This document shows, piece after piece, positions 24,276-34,700 of a stretch of 42,305 nt of DNA; positions within the stretch are counted from its first letter, which is position 1, and each line of letters begins with the position of its first letter. A program made the translations under genes and the position numbers. This DNA is from Pseudomonadales bacterium. Lineage in GTDB: Bacteria; Pseudomonadota; Gammaproteobacteria; Pseudomonadales; Azotimanducaceae. The DNA lies in the NCBI GenBank assembly GCA_023300545.1, contig JALZVT010000087.1, positions 1 to 42,305 of the forward strand, given 5' to 3'. Below the pieces are notes generated by a model that did not search any database, was not told the DNA's origin, and saw only the letters and a list, made by a program, of their open reading frames with translations.

Positions 24276-26105
24276 ATGACGTATCAGGTTCTCGCACGCA
24301 AGCTGCGCCCAGTCGATTTCACTGCCCTGGTTGGCCAAGACCACGTGGTTCAGGCGCTGTCGCATGCGCTTGATAATGATCGATTGCACCACGCCTATCT
24401 GTTCACCGGCACGCGCGGTGTCGGCAAAACCACAATCGCGCGTATTTTGGCCAGGTGCCTCAACTGTGAGAAGGGTGTCAGCTCGACGCCCTGTGGCGAA
24501 TGCGATACCTGTGTATCGATCACTGAAGGTCGGTTTGTCGATCTGATTGAGATGGATGGGGCGTCCCAGCGGGGTGTGGAGAATGTCCACGACCTGCAGG
24601 ACGGTGCTCAGTACATGCCGAGCAGCGGGCGCTTTAAGGTCTATTTGATCGATGAGGTGCACATGCTCACTACCGCGGCGTTCAACGCGCTGCTGAAAAT
24701 TCTGGAAGAGCCGCCGGCGCACGTGAAGTTTTTGTTGGCCACCACCGAAGCCAAGAAAATCCCGATCACCATTCTTTCGCGGTGCTTGCAGTTTCAGCTC
24801 AAGAACATGACCGTCGATCGCATTAGCAGTTATCTCGCAGAGGCGCTGACGGCCGAAAAGGTGGTTTTTGATGCGGGTTCTTTGCGCATCATTGGTACGG
24901 CAGCCGCGGGCAGCATGCGCGACGCGCTCAGCGTCACAGACCAGGCGATTTCGTTTGGCGGTGGGTCGCTCGAAGAAGGCTCGGTCGCTCGCATGTTGGG
25001 GGTCACCGGCCGTGACGAAATTACGGCGATGCTCAATGCGCTGGCCAGTGGCGATGCTGAAAGCGTTTTAGCGTGCTCAACAGAACTCGACCAGCGTGGC
25101 GTTGATTTCTCGGCGGTGCTAGCTGATCTGCTGCACGCATTTCACGACATTGCAGTGGCACAAATGCTGCCTGCGGGTCGGACGATCGACGCTGAGTCAA
25201 AAGCGGCGGGGCGGGAGTCGGGTACCGATCTAATCGCGGATAGCATCGGCGCCAATTTTGCCGCCAAGTTTGCACCTGACGTTGTGCAGCTGTTCTATCA
25301 GATTATTTTGCGCAGCCACCGTGATCTCGCGTTTTCGCCCGATCGTAAAATCGGCTTCGAAATGGCCTTGCTGCGCATGCTCGCATTTGCACCGGAAGAT
25401 CTCGCAAGTACGGTGCCGCCACTGGCCGCTCCGACGGGTGGCTCGGACGATTCTGGTTCTGGTTCTGGTTCTGATTCGGCCGCAAACTCCGATGTTCAGG
25501 GCGCGCCGAGTTCGGACAACTCAACCTTGGGTGCCTCGACTGGCCCAAGCCCTCGCAGGCCCAGTGCGCCTGGTCAGGAAGCGGCTGCCCTTGGGTCTTT
25601 GAATCCTCGTCGGCAAGAAGAGGCGGAAGTAACGCGAGCACCGTTACCGCGTGCGCCAGATTCGTTCTGGTTCGAGTTGCAATCGCGGCTGCCCGGACAG
25701 GGCGTCATTGCGATGATCATGCGTAACTGTCGGCTCGAGAAGCGGGTCGAGAAAGACGATGGTGAGGATTGGCATCTGGTGCTCGATCCTGACCACGACG
25801 GCATGCTCAGCGATCGGCATCCTGGTCAGATCGCCTCGTTGCTGTCTGACGCGACCAAACTGACGGTGACCGTGAAGCTCACTACGGGCACTCCGAGTTG
25901 GGAAACTCCAGGTATGCAGATGCTGCGAGAGCGGCATGAGCGTCAGGTGGCTGCTGTGCAGGAGATTCGCGATAACGCGGTGGTGAAATCGTTGCTCAGT
26001 TCGTTTGGCGCGCGGCTCGACGAAAGTACAATTATGCCGCTCGAGGTGGTAACGCCGGCGGCGGAAGACCCACAACCGACAGGGCCTGCAAGCCCTGCCG
26101 CGTAA
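24276..26105 (+). CDS. dnaX: DNA polymerase III subunits gamma/tau
   Basis: A 609-residue clamp-loader ATPase. The AAA+ region has YLFTGTRGVGKTT (Walker A at about 45-52), the zinc-binding Cys set C61, C64, C73, C76 and C79, LIDEVHML (Walker B) and the LLATTEAKKIP/ILSRCLQF sensor segments. Domain III extends to about residue 375. A low-complexity Ser/Gly/Pro linker (about 383-455, including a GSGSGS hexamer-repeat stretch) leads to the tau-specific C-terminal domain that binds polymerase alpha. I saw no A-AAA-AAG slippery heptamer in the linker, so a short gamma form made as in E. coli is not evident. It heads the dnaX-ybaB-recR operon. Confidence 0.97.
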   Translation: MTYQVLARKLRPVDFTALVGQDHVVQALSHALDNDRLHHAYLFTGTRGVGKTTIARILARCLNCEKGVSSTPCGECDTCVSITEGRFVDLIEMDGASQRGVENVHDLQDGAQYMPSSGRFKVYLIDEVHMLTTAAFNALLKILEEPPAHVKFLLATTEAKKIPITILSRCLQFQLKNMTVDRISSYLAEALTAEKVVFDAGSLRIIGTAAAGSMRDALSVTDQAISFGGGSLEEGSVARMLGVTGRDEITAMLNALASGDAESVLACSTELDQRGVDFSAVLADLLHAFHDIAVAQMLPAGRTIDAESKAAGRESGTDLIADSIGANFAAKFAPDVVQLFYQIILRSHRDLAFSPDRKIGFEMALLRMLAFAPEDLASTVPPLAAPTGGSDDSGSGSGSDSAANSDVQGAPSSDNSTLGASTGPSPRRPSAPGQEAAALGSLNPRRQEEAEVTRAPLPRAPDSFWFELQSRLPGQGVIAMIMRNCRLEKRVEKDDGEDWHLVLDPDHDGMLSDRHPGQIASLLSDATKLTVTVKLTTGTPSWETPGMQMLRERHERQVAAVQEIRDNAVVKSLLSSFGARLDESTIMPLEVVTPAAEDPQPTGPASPAA

Positions 26106-26172
26106 TAATCAAGCCTTATCTAACCAAGTTTTGGGAAAACGGCACACTGCGTATGAGAAGAGGAATTGACGC

Positions 26173-26505
26173 ATGAAAGGCATCGGCGATTTGATGAAAC
26201 AAGCCCAGCAAATGCAGGAAGGCATGCAAGAAAACATGCGTAAAATGCAGGACGATCTGGCGCGCCTGGAGATTGTTGGTGAAAGTGGCGCGGGGCTTGT
26301 GAAAGTGACCATGAATGGCAAGCACGAAGCCCGAGGCGTTGATATCGATCCGTCGTTGCTCAGTGAAGACAAAGAGATTCTCGAAGACCTTATTGCTGCT
26401 GCTATCAATGACGCTGCCCGTCGAGTTGAGGCCGTGAATGCAGAAAAAATGGCAGAAGCCACGAGTGGCTTGAACTTGCCGCCCGGCATGAAATTACCCT
26501 TTTAA
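26173..26505 (+). CDS. ybaB: YbaB/EbfC-family nucleoid-associated protein
   Basis: A 110-residue DNA-binding protein: [20 protein letters not shown] forms the N-terminal helix, then [20 protein letters not shown] and a C-terminal helix, ending in the characteristic LPPGMKLPF. It forms a tweezer-like dimer on DNA. Position between dnaX and recR is near universal in bacteria. Confidence 0.97.
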   Translation: MKGIGDLMKQAQQMQEGMQENMRKMQDDLARLEIVGESGAGLVKVTMNGKHEARGVDIDPSLLSEDKEILEDLIAAAINDAARRVEAVNAEKMAEATSGLNLPPGMKLPF

Positions 26506-26510
26506 CTCCG

Positions 26511-27113
26511 ATGTCTCTTAGCCCGCTAATTGCTGATCTCATCACCGCATTGCAGGTATTGCCTGGCGTTGGGCCTAAAAGCGCTCAACGCATGGCGCTT
26601 AACGTTTTGCAGCGCAGTCGCGAGGGCGGGGCGATACTTGCCGAGGCTCTGGCCGCGGCCTGCGAGCACGTTGGTTACTGTGAACAATGCAGAACCCTTA
26701 GTGAGCATCCAACCTGTGGCCTGTGCGCTGATACTCGACGCAATGCCGCAATGCTATGCGTGGTTGAATCGCCCGCCGACATTCTCGCTATTGAAGCTGC
26801 TGGCGGTTTTTCGGGTCGCTACTTTGTTTTGCACGGGCATCTTTCGCCCATTGACGGTATTGGCCCCATCGAACTGGGTCTGCCTGAACTAGAAGCGCTT
26901 CTGCGCGGTAACCCCCTGGAGGAACTTATTCTCGCAACCAATCCCACCGTTGAGGGTGAAGCAACGGCCCATTACATCTCGCAATTGGCAGAGGGTGTGG
27001 TCGAGCAGGTGTCGCGTATTGCCCACGGCGTGCCGATTGGCGGCGAGCTTGAGTTTGTCGATGGCGGCACGATTGTGCACGCATTGGCCGGGCGCAGGAT
27101 ACTAGGCTCATGA
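26511..27113 (+). CDS. recR: Recombination mediator protein RecR
   Basis: A 200-residue protein. The helix-hairpin-helix [14 protein letters not shown] is followed by a four-Cys zinc finger with C57, C60, C69 and C72, a Toprim domain starting [14 protein letters not shown], and a C-terminal Walker-like region. With RecO and RecF it loads RecA on SSB-coated gaps. It starts 5 nt after ybaB; its stop overlaps the rnd start in ATGA. Confidence 0.97.
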   Translation: MSLSPLIADLITALQVLPGVGPKSAQRMALNVLQRSREGGAILAEALAAACEHVGYCEQCRTLSEHPTCGLCADTRRNAAMLCVVESPADILAIEAAGGFSGRYFVLHGHLSPIDGIGPIELGLPELEALLRGNPLEELILATNPTVEGEATAHYISQLAEGVVEQVSRIAHGVPIGGELEFVDGGTIVHALAGRRILGS

Positions 27114-28264
27114 CACTAGAACGACCGACGCTGACTCGCGAATACCTGCAAACCAATGAGGAATTGTTGGCCGCGGCAGATTCATGGCATGGCCCGATTG
27201 CGTTTGATACGGAGTTTATTCGCACTCGCACGTTTTTCCCCATTCCAGGGCTCTATCAGCTGGCAACGGACAGTTACAGCTATCTGATCGACCCCGTTAC
27301 CATCGAAGCCTGGGCGCCGCTTATTGCCAGGCTCGATGCTTCAACACCGGTCGTGATGCATTCGTGCTCTGAAGACCTTGAATTGCTTAATCACCACGTT
27401 AGCGTTCAACCTGGCGCTCTGTTTGATACTCAGGTGGCCTATGGCTTTATCACCGAGAAATACAGCGCCAGTTACGCAGCCCTTGTGGCCGATTATGCGG
27501 GGCTAGAACTCGATAAAGGCGCGACTCGGTCCAACTGGTTGAAGCGACCGTTGACGGATGCCCAGGTGGGCTATGCCCACGAAGACGTTACCTGGTTGCT
27601 GCAAATTCGCGAGCGCATGCTTGAGCAACTTGAAGAGCTGGGTCGCCTTGACTGGTGCGAGCAGGAGATGCGCAAAGCCACCACCTACAACACACAAGAT
27701 CCATTGGCGTATTATCTCAATCTGGGTTCGGCCTGGCGGTTAAACGCTGCGCAGCTTGGTGCGCTGCGAAATCTGTGCAGTTGGCGTGAGCAGCAGGCGC
27801 GGGCGGAAGACGTCCCACGCAACAAGGTGGTGAGTGACGATGTGCTGCTTACCCTCGCGCACGAACAGCGGCTAGATGACGCCGCGTTACGCGATAATCT
27901 GCCATCCCAGTTGCAGCGCCGGTACGGTGATGACTTGCTCGATGCCCATGAGCAAGGGCTCGACGACACGCAATTTTTACAGCCGATCTCAAAGCCTCTG
28001 ACCAGTGGGGAAAACAAGCTGGTGAAAGATTTGCGCGACGTGGCTAAAACACGCGCTCAAGATCTGGGCATGGCGCCGGAGCTGCTTGCCCGAAAGCGAG
28101 AAGTTGAAAAGTTTGTGCGTGGTTTGCGAGACAGCCGGGATTCTTTGCACAATTACAGCGATTGGCGTGCAGAGATTGTCGGTGACGATTTCCGCAGTCT
28201 TGTTGCCCGGGGCGCAAGCTCTAGTTCTAACTCTAGCGCTAGTAGCGATGAAGTGAGCCACTAG
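27110..28264 (+). CDS. rnd: Ribonuclease D
   Basis: A 384-residue 3'-5' exoribonuclease of the DEDDy group. The catalytic residues are visible: D33 and E35 in AFDTEF, D89 in SCSEDLELL, and Y155 with D159 in [12 protein letters not shown]-type domains follow (about 210-290 and 295-365), and the end is a Ser-rich tail. It trims tRNA and other stable RNA precursors. The first codon overlaps the recR stop (ATGA), so translation is probably coupled. Confidence 0.95.
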   Translation: MTLERPTLTREYLQTNEELLAAADSWHGPIAFDTEFIRTRTFFPIPGLYQLATDSYSYLIDPVTIEAWAPLIARLDASTPVVMHSCSEDLELLNHHVSVQPGALFDTQVAYGFITEKYSASYAALVADYAGLELDKGATRSNWLKRPLTDAQVGYAHEDVTWLLQIRERMLEQLEELGRLDWCEQEMRKATTYNTQDPLAYYLNLGSAWRLNAAQLGALRNLCSWREQQARAEDVPRNKVVSDDVLLTLAHEQRLDDAALRDNLPSQLQRRYGDDLLDAHEQGLDDTQFLQPISKPLTSGENKLVKDLRDVAKTRAQDLGMAPELLARKREVEKFVRGLRDSRDSLHNYSDWRAEIVGDDFRSLVARGASSSSNSSASSDEVSH

Positions 28265-28268
28265 ATTT

Positions 28269-28619
28269 ATGCCGATAACTGCAACTAAAGCGTCGGAAAA
28301 AGTGGCACTTGCCGTTTACAAGAGTCCGCGTCACGACATGATGTATGTGTATCTGCCTGCGATCGACGGGGATGCAAATACAGAAACAGAAACAGATGCC
28401 AGTGATAAGGCGGATCTGAGTGTATTGCCGGCCGAGCTTGTGCAACGTTTTGGCCCTCCGGTGTTCACGCTTACGCTGGATCTCTGGCCAGGTCGTAAAC
28501 TGGCCCAGGCGGATGCGTCGGTGGTACTTGATGCAGTAGCGTCGCAAGGTTTCTATTTGCAAATGCCACCTAAACTCGCGCTGCCGCCAACGCCGGATGA
28601 ACTCAATGTCCACGGTTAG
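28269..28619 (+). CDS. ycgL: YcgL-domain protein
   Basis: A 116-residue protein with the YcgL fold: VALAVYKSPRHDMMYVYLP, then LPAELVQRFGPPVFTLTLDL, and GFYLQMPPKL near the end. An insertion rich in Asp/Glu/Thr (about residues 37-48) is absent from the E. coli protein. In gammaproteobacteria the gene usually lies between rnd and ycgN, as here. Function is not established. Confidence 0.93.
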   Translation: MPITATKASEKVALAVYKSPRHDMMYVYLPAIDGDANTETETDASDKADLSVLPAELVQRFGPPVFTLTLDLWPGRKLAQADASVVLDAVASQGFYLQMPPKLALPPTPDELNVHG

Positions 28620-29049
28620 CTGGTGGGAAGCGCCGCTTGAAACGCTGTCGAAAGATCAGTGGGAAGCGCTGTGTGACGGTTGCGGACGATGCTGTCTATT
28701 GAAATTGGTCGATGACGAAGACGACAGCCTGCATTTCACCTCGGTGGTATGCCATCTGTTTGATGAAGACAGTTGCCGGTGCACAGCTTACTCAGAGCGC
28801 CATGTGCGTGTACCCGAGTGCATCGAGTTCGATACCAAGCGACTCGAGTCGCTCGACTGGTTGCCCAGTACCTGTGCCTATCGTCTACGCGCGGACGGCA
28901 AACCATTGTTTGACTGGCACCCACTTATTTCCGGTAGCAGCCAGTCAGTGATAGACGCTGACATCAGCGTGCGGGGCAAGATCGTCAGCGAGACCCACGT
29001 GCACCCCGACGACACGCAAGACTTCGTAATTCGCTGGGTGGAGGCCTGA
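28606..29049 (+). CDS. ycgN: YcgN-family cysteine-cluster protein (UPF0260)
   Basis: A 147-residue protein whose Cys residues suggest metal or Fe-S binding: LCDGCGRCCLLK near the N-terminus, then VCHLFDEDSCRCTAYSER, VPECIEF and STCAYRL. The family is conserved but uncharacterised in detail. The start at 28606 lies within the end of ycgL (14-nt overlap); an in-frame ATG three codons earlier (28597) is also possible. Confidence 0.94.
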   Translation: MSTVSWWEAPLETLSKDQWEALCDGCGRCCLLKLVDDEDDSLHFTSVVCHLFDEDSCRCTAYSERHVRVPECIEFDTKRLESLDWLPSTCAYRLRADGKPLFDWHPLISGSSQSVIDADISVRGKIVSETHVHPDDTQDFVIRWVEA

Positions 29050-29052
29050 AAT

Positions 29053-29421
29053 ATGCCAGAATTGAATGACTCGCTCGCCTGGATGGTGGCAGCTGGTGCG
29101 GGCGTTGTGCTGTTGTTATGCATGGTGTTTTTAACCCGCAATCTGAATTGGTGGTGGTTGAAGTGGATATTGCGGCTGGTTCCGGCGGTTGCCTTGTTAT
29201 TACCTGTTGGCGTGCCGGGGCAGCCCGGTTTTTATGCGCCGGCCCTGGTTGTTGCACCGTTTGAACAGTTTTTGCAGACCGATGGCCAGCCGAGCGAGGC
29301 CATCTCACGGTTGATCATCATTCTGGGGGCATTGGTTGGCCTGATTACCCTGGCGGCCATTGCCCGCTGGCTGCGAAATCGAACAGCTGTTTCTGCCGTC
29401 AGCGAGCCTGCCGAGACATAA
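29053..29421 (+). CDS. Small membrane protein, unknown function
   Basis: A 122-residue protein with about three hydrophobic segments: residues 9-27 (AWMVAAGAGVVLLLCMVFLT), about 37-55 (WILRLVPAVALLLPVGVP) and about 85-105 (LIIILGALVGLITLAAIA). It starts 3 nt after ycgN and is evidently the last gene of that operon. I do not recognise a family. Confidence 0.7.
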   Translation: MPELNDSLAWMVAAGAGVVLLLCMVFLTRNLNWWWLKWILRLVPAVALLLPVGVPGQPGFYAPALVVAPFEQFLQTDGQPSEAISRLIIILGALVGLITLAAIARWLRNRTAVSAVSEPAET

Positions 29422-29510
29422 GGCTGTGCCGGTCGAGCCTTTCTTGCGCCGGCCGGAGTAGCTCTTTAAAGTAGTACGATTGTGTCTCAACAGGAAAGCG
29501 GCAGTTTCTC

Positions 29511-30359
29511 ATGATATTTGACAGTACCGAAGAGTATATTTCTACCGACGAACTCAGTATGGCGGTCGATGCGGCCGTAAAGCTTGAGCGCCCGCTGCTG
29601 GTTAAGGGCGAGCCCGGTACCGGTAAAACTATGTTGGCGGAGCAGGTTGCAGCATCCCTCAACGCGCCGCTGATTCAGTGGCACATCAAATCCACGACTA
29701 AAGCCCAGCAGGGCCTTTACGAATACGATGCGGTATCACGCCTGCGCGACTCGCAGCTGGGTGACGAGCGTGTCAAAGACATCTCTAACTACATCCGTCA
29801 GGGCAAGCTCTGGGAGGCTTTTGAAGCCGAAGAGCGCGTGGTTCTGTTGATCGATGAAATCGACAAGGCAGACATCGAGTTTCCAAACGATCTGTTGCAA
29901 GAGCTCGATAAGATGGAGTTTTTTGTGTACGAAACCGGCGCAACCGTCAAAGCGATACGTCGGCCGGTGGTTATCATTACCAGTAACAACGAAAAAGAGC
30001 TGCCGGATGCGTTTTTGCGCCGTTGCTTCTTCCATTACATCAACTTCCCAGATCGCGAAACCATGCAGCAGATTGTTGATGTGCACTTTCCTGAGGTTAA
30101 GAAAAACCTCGTGAAAGAAGCCATGGATATCTTCTTTGATGTCCGTAAGGTCCCGGGCCTGAAGAAAAAGCCAAGCACGTCGGAACTGATCGACTGGCTG
30201 AAGCTGCTAATGGCGGATGACATTCCAGACGAAATTCTGACCAATCGCGACACCAGCAAGGCGATTCCGCCGCTGTATGGCGCGCTGGTCAAGAACGAAC
30301 AAGACGTGCACCTGCTTGAACGCCTAGCGTTTATGAATCGTCGCGACTCACGAGGCTAA
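29511..30359 (+). CDS. MoxR-family AAA+ ATPase
   Basis: A 282-residue MoxR-type ATPase. GEPGTGKT at 33-40 is Walker A, LLIDEIDKAD around 112-121 is Walker B, and ITSNNEKELPDAFLRRCFFH holds sensor 1 and the arginine finger. MoxR proteins act with VWA partners as chaperones for metal-centre insertion or complex assembly. The VWA gene follows 15 nt downstream, supporting a functional pair. Confidence 0.95.
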   Translation: MIFDSTEEYISTDELSMAVDAAVKLERPLLVKGEPGTGKTMLAEQVAASLNAPLIQWHIKSTTKAQQGLYEYDAVSRLRDSQLGDERVKDISNYIRQGKLWEAFEAEERVVLLIDEIDKADIEFPNDLLQELDKMEFFVYETGATVKAIRRPVVIITSNNEKELPDAFLRRCFFHYINFPDRETMQQIVDVHFPEVKKNLVKEAMDIFFDVRKVPGLKKKPSTSELIDWLKLLMADDIPDEILTNRDTSKAIPPLYGALVKNEQDVHLLERLAFMNRRDSRG

Positions 30360-30374
30360 CTCGGGAGAACACTC

Positions 30375-31553
30375 ATGCTGATAAACTTCTTCCTGACATT
30401 GCGTAAGTACAAGATACCTTGCACTTTGCGCGAGCTAATGGACCTGCTTGAGGCGCTCAAGCAGCGCCTTGTGTACGCGAATATCGACGACTTTTATCTG
30501 TTGTCGCGAACCTGTCTGTGCAAAGACGAAAAGCATTACGACAAGTTCGACCGAGCGTTTGCGGCTTATTTCAAAGGCCTCGACGATCTGCACGGCATGC
30601 TTGAGTCAATGATTCCCGACGAGTGGCTGCGCCGCGAGTTTGAGAAATCCTTGAGTCCTGAAGAGCTTGAGCAGATCAAGAGCCTTGGTGGTTTAGAAAA
30701 GCTCATTGAAGCGTTCCAAAAAGCCAAAGAAGACGAAGAGAAAAAAGCGGCGGAAGAAGCCAAGAAAGGCAAAGAAGGTAAAGACGGCGAAGAGGGTGAT
30801 GCCGACCGAGAGGGCAAAGACGGCCCAAATGGTCCGGCCAAAGGCAAAAAGAAGAAGGCGAAGAAAGCCTGGAACGATCGCCAGTTTAAAAACCTCGATG
30901 ACTCCGTAGAACTCGGCACGCGCAACATCAAGATGGCGTTACGCCGTCTGCGTAAATTCGCTCGTACCGGCGCCGAAGAAGAGCTCGATCTCGATGATAC
31001 GATTCGATCCACGGCTCACAACGGCGGCATGCTCGATATCAAGATGCAGGCCGAACGCAAGAACACGGTGAAAGTACTGTTGTTTTTGGATATCGGTGGT
31101 TCGATGGATGCGCACGTAAAGGTCTGTGAAGAGCTGTTCTCAGCCACGCGCACCGAGTTTAAGCATCTTGAGAGCTTCTACTTTCACAATTTCATCTATG
31201 AATCGGTGTGGAAAGACAATCGCCGACGCATGGGCGAGCGGATATCCACTCTCGATGTATTGAACAAATATTCGGGCGATTACAAAATTGTGTTTGTCGG
31301 TGATGCGACCATGGCTCCCTACGAGATTACTCATGCGGGTGGCTCAGTTGAACACTGGAACGAAGAACCGGGCACGGCCTGGATGGATCGTTTTAAGGAA
31401 GTGTACGAAAAGGTCGTATGGATCAACCCGACACCGCAAGAAACCTGGGAGTACTCATCGTCAGTGGCACTCACTCAGGATTTGGTGAATGGCAATATGT
31501 TCCCGCTGACTGTTCGTGGCCTCGAAGAGGGCATGAACTCACTGTCCAAGTAA
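30375..31553 (+). CDS. VWA-domain protein, CoxE-like
   Basis: A 392-residue protein. The helical N-terminal half ends in a Lys/Glu/Gly-rich low-complexity stretch (about residues 113-170). The C-terminal von Willebrand A domain has the metal-ion site LDIGGSMDAH (D239, S243) and downstream FYFHNFIYESVW and FVGDATMAPYE. CoxE-like proteins pair with MoxR ATPases; in carbon monoxide dehydrogenase systems they help metal-centre maturation, but no Cox structural genes are present here. The target is unknown. Confidence 0.92.
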   Translation: MLINFFLTLRKYKIPCTLRELMDLLEALKQRLVYANIDDFYLLSRTCLCKDEKHYDKFDRAFAAYFKGLDDLHGMLESMIPDEWLRREFEKSLSPEELEQIKSLGGLEKLIEAFQKAKEDEEKKAAEEAKKGKEGKDGEEGDADREGKDGPNGPAKGKKKKAKKAWNDRQFKNLDDSVELGTRNIKMALRRLRKFARTGAEEELDLDDTIRSTAHNGGMLDIKMQAERKNTVKVLLFLDIGGSMDAHVKVCEELFSATRTEFKHLESFYFHNFIYESVWKDNRRRMGERISTLDVLNKYSGDYKIVFVGDATMAPYEITHAGGSVEHWNEEPGTAWMDRFKEVYEKVVWINPTPQETWEYSSSVALTQDLVNGNMFPLTVRGLEEGMNSLSK

Positions 31554-31769
31554 TGCGGAGCCTGTGTTCTGAGTACCGATTCTCGCGATTCGCTCGAGGC
31601 ACAGGCGCCTGTTGCTACTGCAGATTCTCCTGCAAAGAGGCGTCGCCGCCGACGCCGGCGTAAATCCAAGCCCCCGGGGGATCAGTCGCATCCCCTTCAG
31701 CAAGACCCTGCTAGGGACGCCGAGCGCGCGCAGGCAAAAGTTGCGCGTCGCAACGCTCGACGGGAATCA

Positions 31770-34700
31770 GTGCCGCAGCTTAGCTACCCTGCAGAGTTGC
31801 CGATCACAGCTCACGTAGATGAGATAAAAGCGTTGCTGGCCGAGCATCAGGTTCTGGTGGTGGCCGGTGATACCGGGTCAGGTAAAACCACACAGTTGCC
31901 TAAGATCTGCCTTGCCGCCGGTTTTGGCATAGACGGTATGATTGGCCACACCCAACCACGTCGTCTGGCGGCCCGTGCGGTGGCAAATCGGGTTGCCGAA
32001 GAACTGAAGGTCGAAGTGGGCAATCAGGTGGGCTTCAGCGTCCGTTTCTCGGAGCACGCCTCCGACGCGACGCTGGTCAAGATGATGACCGACGGTATTC
32101 TGCTGACTGAGATTCGTCATGATCGCGAGCTAAGTGCTTACGATCTGATCATCATCGACGAAGCGCATGAGCGTTCACTCAATATCGATTTCCTACTCGG
32201 CTATCTCAGAGACTTGCTCAAGCGCCGCCCGCAACTGCGCCTGGTGATCACCAGTGCCACCATCGACGAGTCAGCTTTTGCTGAGCACTTTGGCAAGGCG
32301 CCCGTTGTGCGAGTCAGTGGCCGCAGCTTTCCCGTTGAGGTGCGTTACGTTGATCACGTCAATGACTTTAGCGAACAGTTAGAGCACTGCTTTCATCAGA
32401 TAGCGCGTAAGCCAAATGCGGCTGCTCGGGATGTGTTGATGTTTCTCTCGGGTGAGCGCGAGATTTTAGACACCGCCAGGCTGTTGCGAACACTCTTGGG
32501 TGAGCGTTGGGAAATTCTGCCTCTGTACGCACGGCTGTCAGCCAACGAGCAACAGCGCGTCTTTAAGACGGGTAGCAAGCCTCGAGTGGTGTTGTCGACT
32601 AATGTGGCGGAGACGTCGCTCACTGTGCCCAACATTGGCTATGTCATTGACCCGGGAATGGCGCGACTGTCGCGTTACAGCTATCGCTCGAAACTGCAGC
32701 GTTTGCCGATAGAGGCGATCTCCCAGGCGAGCGCAACCCAGCGCGCTGGCCGTTGTGGTCGAATTGCACCAGGCCTGTGTTTTCGGCTGTATTCGGAAGC
32801 GGATTTCAACGCCCGTGAGGCGTTTACCGAGCCGGAATTACGCCGCTCAAACCTCGCGGCGGTGGTGCTGCAAATGCGCGCTTTTCGGTTGGGCGATATG
32901 CGTACGTTTGGGTTTCTTAACCCACCCCAACTCAAGGCCATCACCGATGCAGAGCGGTTGCTGACAGAGCTCGGTGCGCTCAAGGGCGACGCCATGAGCA
33001 AGATTGGTGAGAAAATGGCGCGGTTGCCGGTCGATCCCCGACTGGCGCGCATGCTGGTCGCGGCAGCGGAGTTTGGTTCGCTTAGTGAGTTGCTCATCAT
33101 TACCAGTGCGCTGGCCACTCAGGATCCCCGGGAGCGACCGCTGGATAAACAACAAGCGGCAGACACCGCCCACGAGATGTTTGCTGACGACCGCTCTGAT
33201 TTTATGGCCTATTTGAATATCTGGCGCTGGGCCGAGAAACAGCGCGAAGAGTTGGGTAGTTCAGCGCTGCGGCGGGCGTTCAGCAAACGCTTTCTGTCAA
33301 ACGTACGCATGCGTGAGTGGCGCAGCCTGCACAGTCAGTTGCTGCGTGCGTGTAAACAGTCGGGGCTTAAAACCGCTGAAGCGCCAGCCAGTTTTGCCAC
33401 CATCCATCAGGCGTTGATCACAGGCTCCCTAAGTCTGTTGGGCCTGCACGACGAGCGGGGCCAATACCTTGGCGCGCGCGGCAGCCGGTTCTATATTTTT
33501 CCGGGTAGTCAGCAACACCAACGCAACCCCAAGTGGGTCATCGCGGCTGAGATTGCAGAAACCACGCGGGTTTATGCGCGCTGTGTTGGGGGAGTAACGC
33601 CCGCCTGGCTTGAGAGTGCGTCTAGACATCTACAGAAACGTTCTCACAGTGAACCGTTCTGGGACCCTGAACGCGGTGAGGCAATGATCTATGAGCGGGT
33701 GGTGCTCTACGGACTGACGTTGTCTGAGCGCAAGCCCGTGCGCTTAGAGCCAGTGGATGCCGCATTGGCGCGAGAGTTATTCCTGCGTGATGGCCTGTTG
33801 CGAGGAGGTTTGGATAACGCGCCAGAGTTTGTCCGCCACAACCTGGAGCAGGTGCGAGAGGTGTTGGAGCTGGAGGCGCGGGGGCGGCGTCGCGATTTAC
33901 TTGCAGCCGACGACGATCTCACGGCCTTTTATGACGAACGTTTACCTGCCGAGCTCACCAGCGTAAAGCGACTTAACGTCTGGGTGAAGCGGGCAGACGC
34001 CGAGGTGTTGCAGTCACTGTTTATGGGGGGCGCCGACGTTCGGCGCACCGACAACGACAGCACGACGGAAGAAGACTACCCGGGCGCACTGAGCTTTGCT
34101 GACCTTAAATTGAGACTGAACTACCGGTTTGCGCCGGGTGAAGCTGATGACGGCGTTAACGTTCACGTTCCCCTGGGTGTACTCGCTGGCATTGTCACTG
34201 AGCCGTTCGAGTGGCTGGTGCCGGGTATGCTCCCAGCCCGAGTTGAGGCCATGGTGCGTACGCTGCCCAAGCGGATACGGCGCAAGCTTGCGCCTGTGCC
34301 TGACCATGTTCGGGAAGTGCTGCCTATTCTGCGAGCGCCGGCTATTTATCGCCAAGGCCCCCTGGCGGTGGCTTTGGCGGACGGCCTGAACCAGCAATTT
34401 GGTGTCGTCATTACTCCAGCTGACTGGGACCTCGAGCGACTCGACGAGCACCTGCAAGTGAATTATCAGGTGCGTGGTAAGCGTCGTAAGTTGTTAGGGC
34501 AGGGGCGTGACCTGGCCGCGCTACAAACCTCACTGCTCGCCGAGCGCTTTGAGTCGGGAGCCAGTGTGCGAGCCCAGTTTGAGGTTGCTGGGCTGACGAC
34601 GTTTCCTGACGCCGGCGTGCCGCAACGCCGTCACCTGCGTAAGGGGGGCGAACAGCTGGTGTATCCGGCTCTGCAAGACAATGGCGATAGCGTTGGGCTG

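Noticed and set aside
24276-26105. Programmed frameshift site in dnaX
   Set aside because: No A-AAA-AAG heptamer with downstream hairpin was found near the domain III/linker boundary, so a short gamma product made this way is not supported.
30706-30909. Lys/Arg-rich frame inside the VWA gene
   Set aside because: It is the low-complexity Lys/Glu linker of the VWA protein read in another frame.
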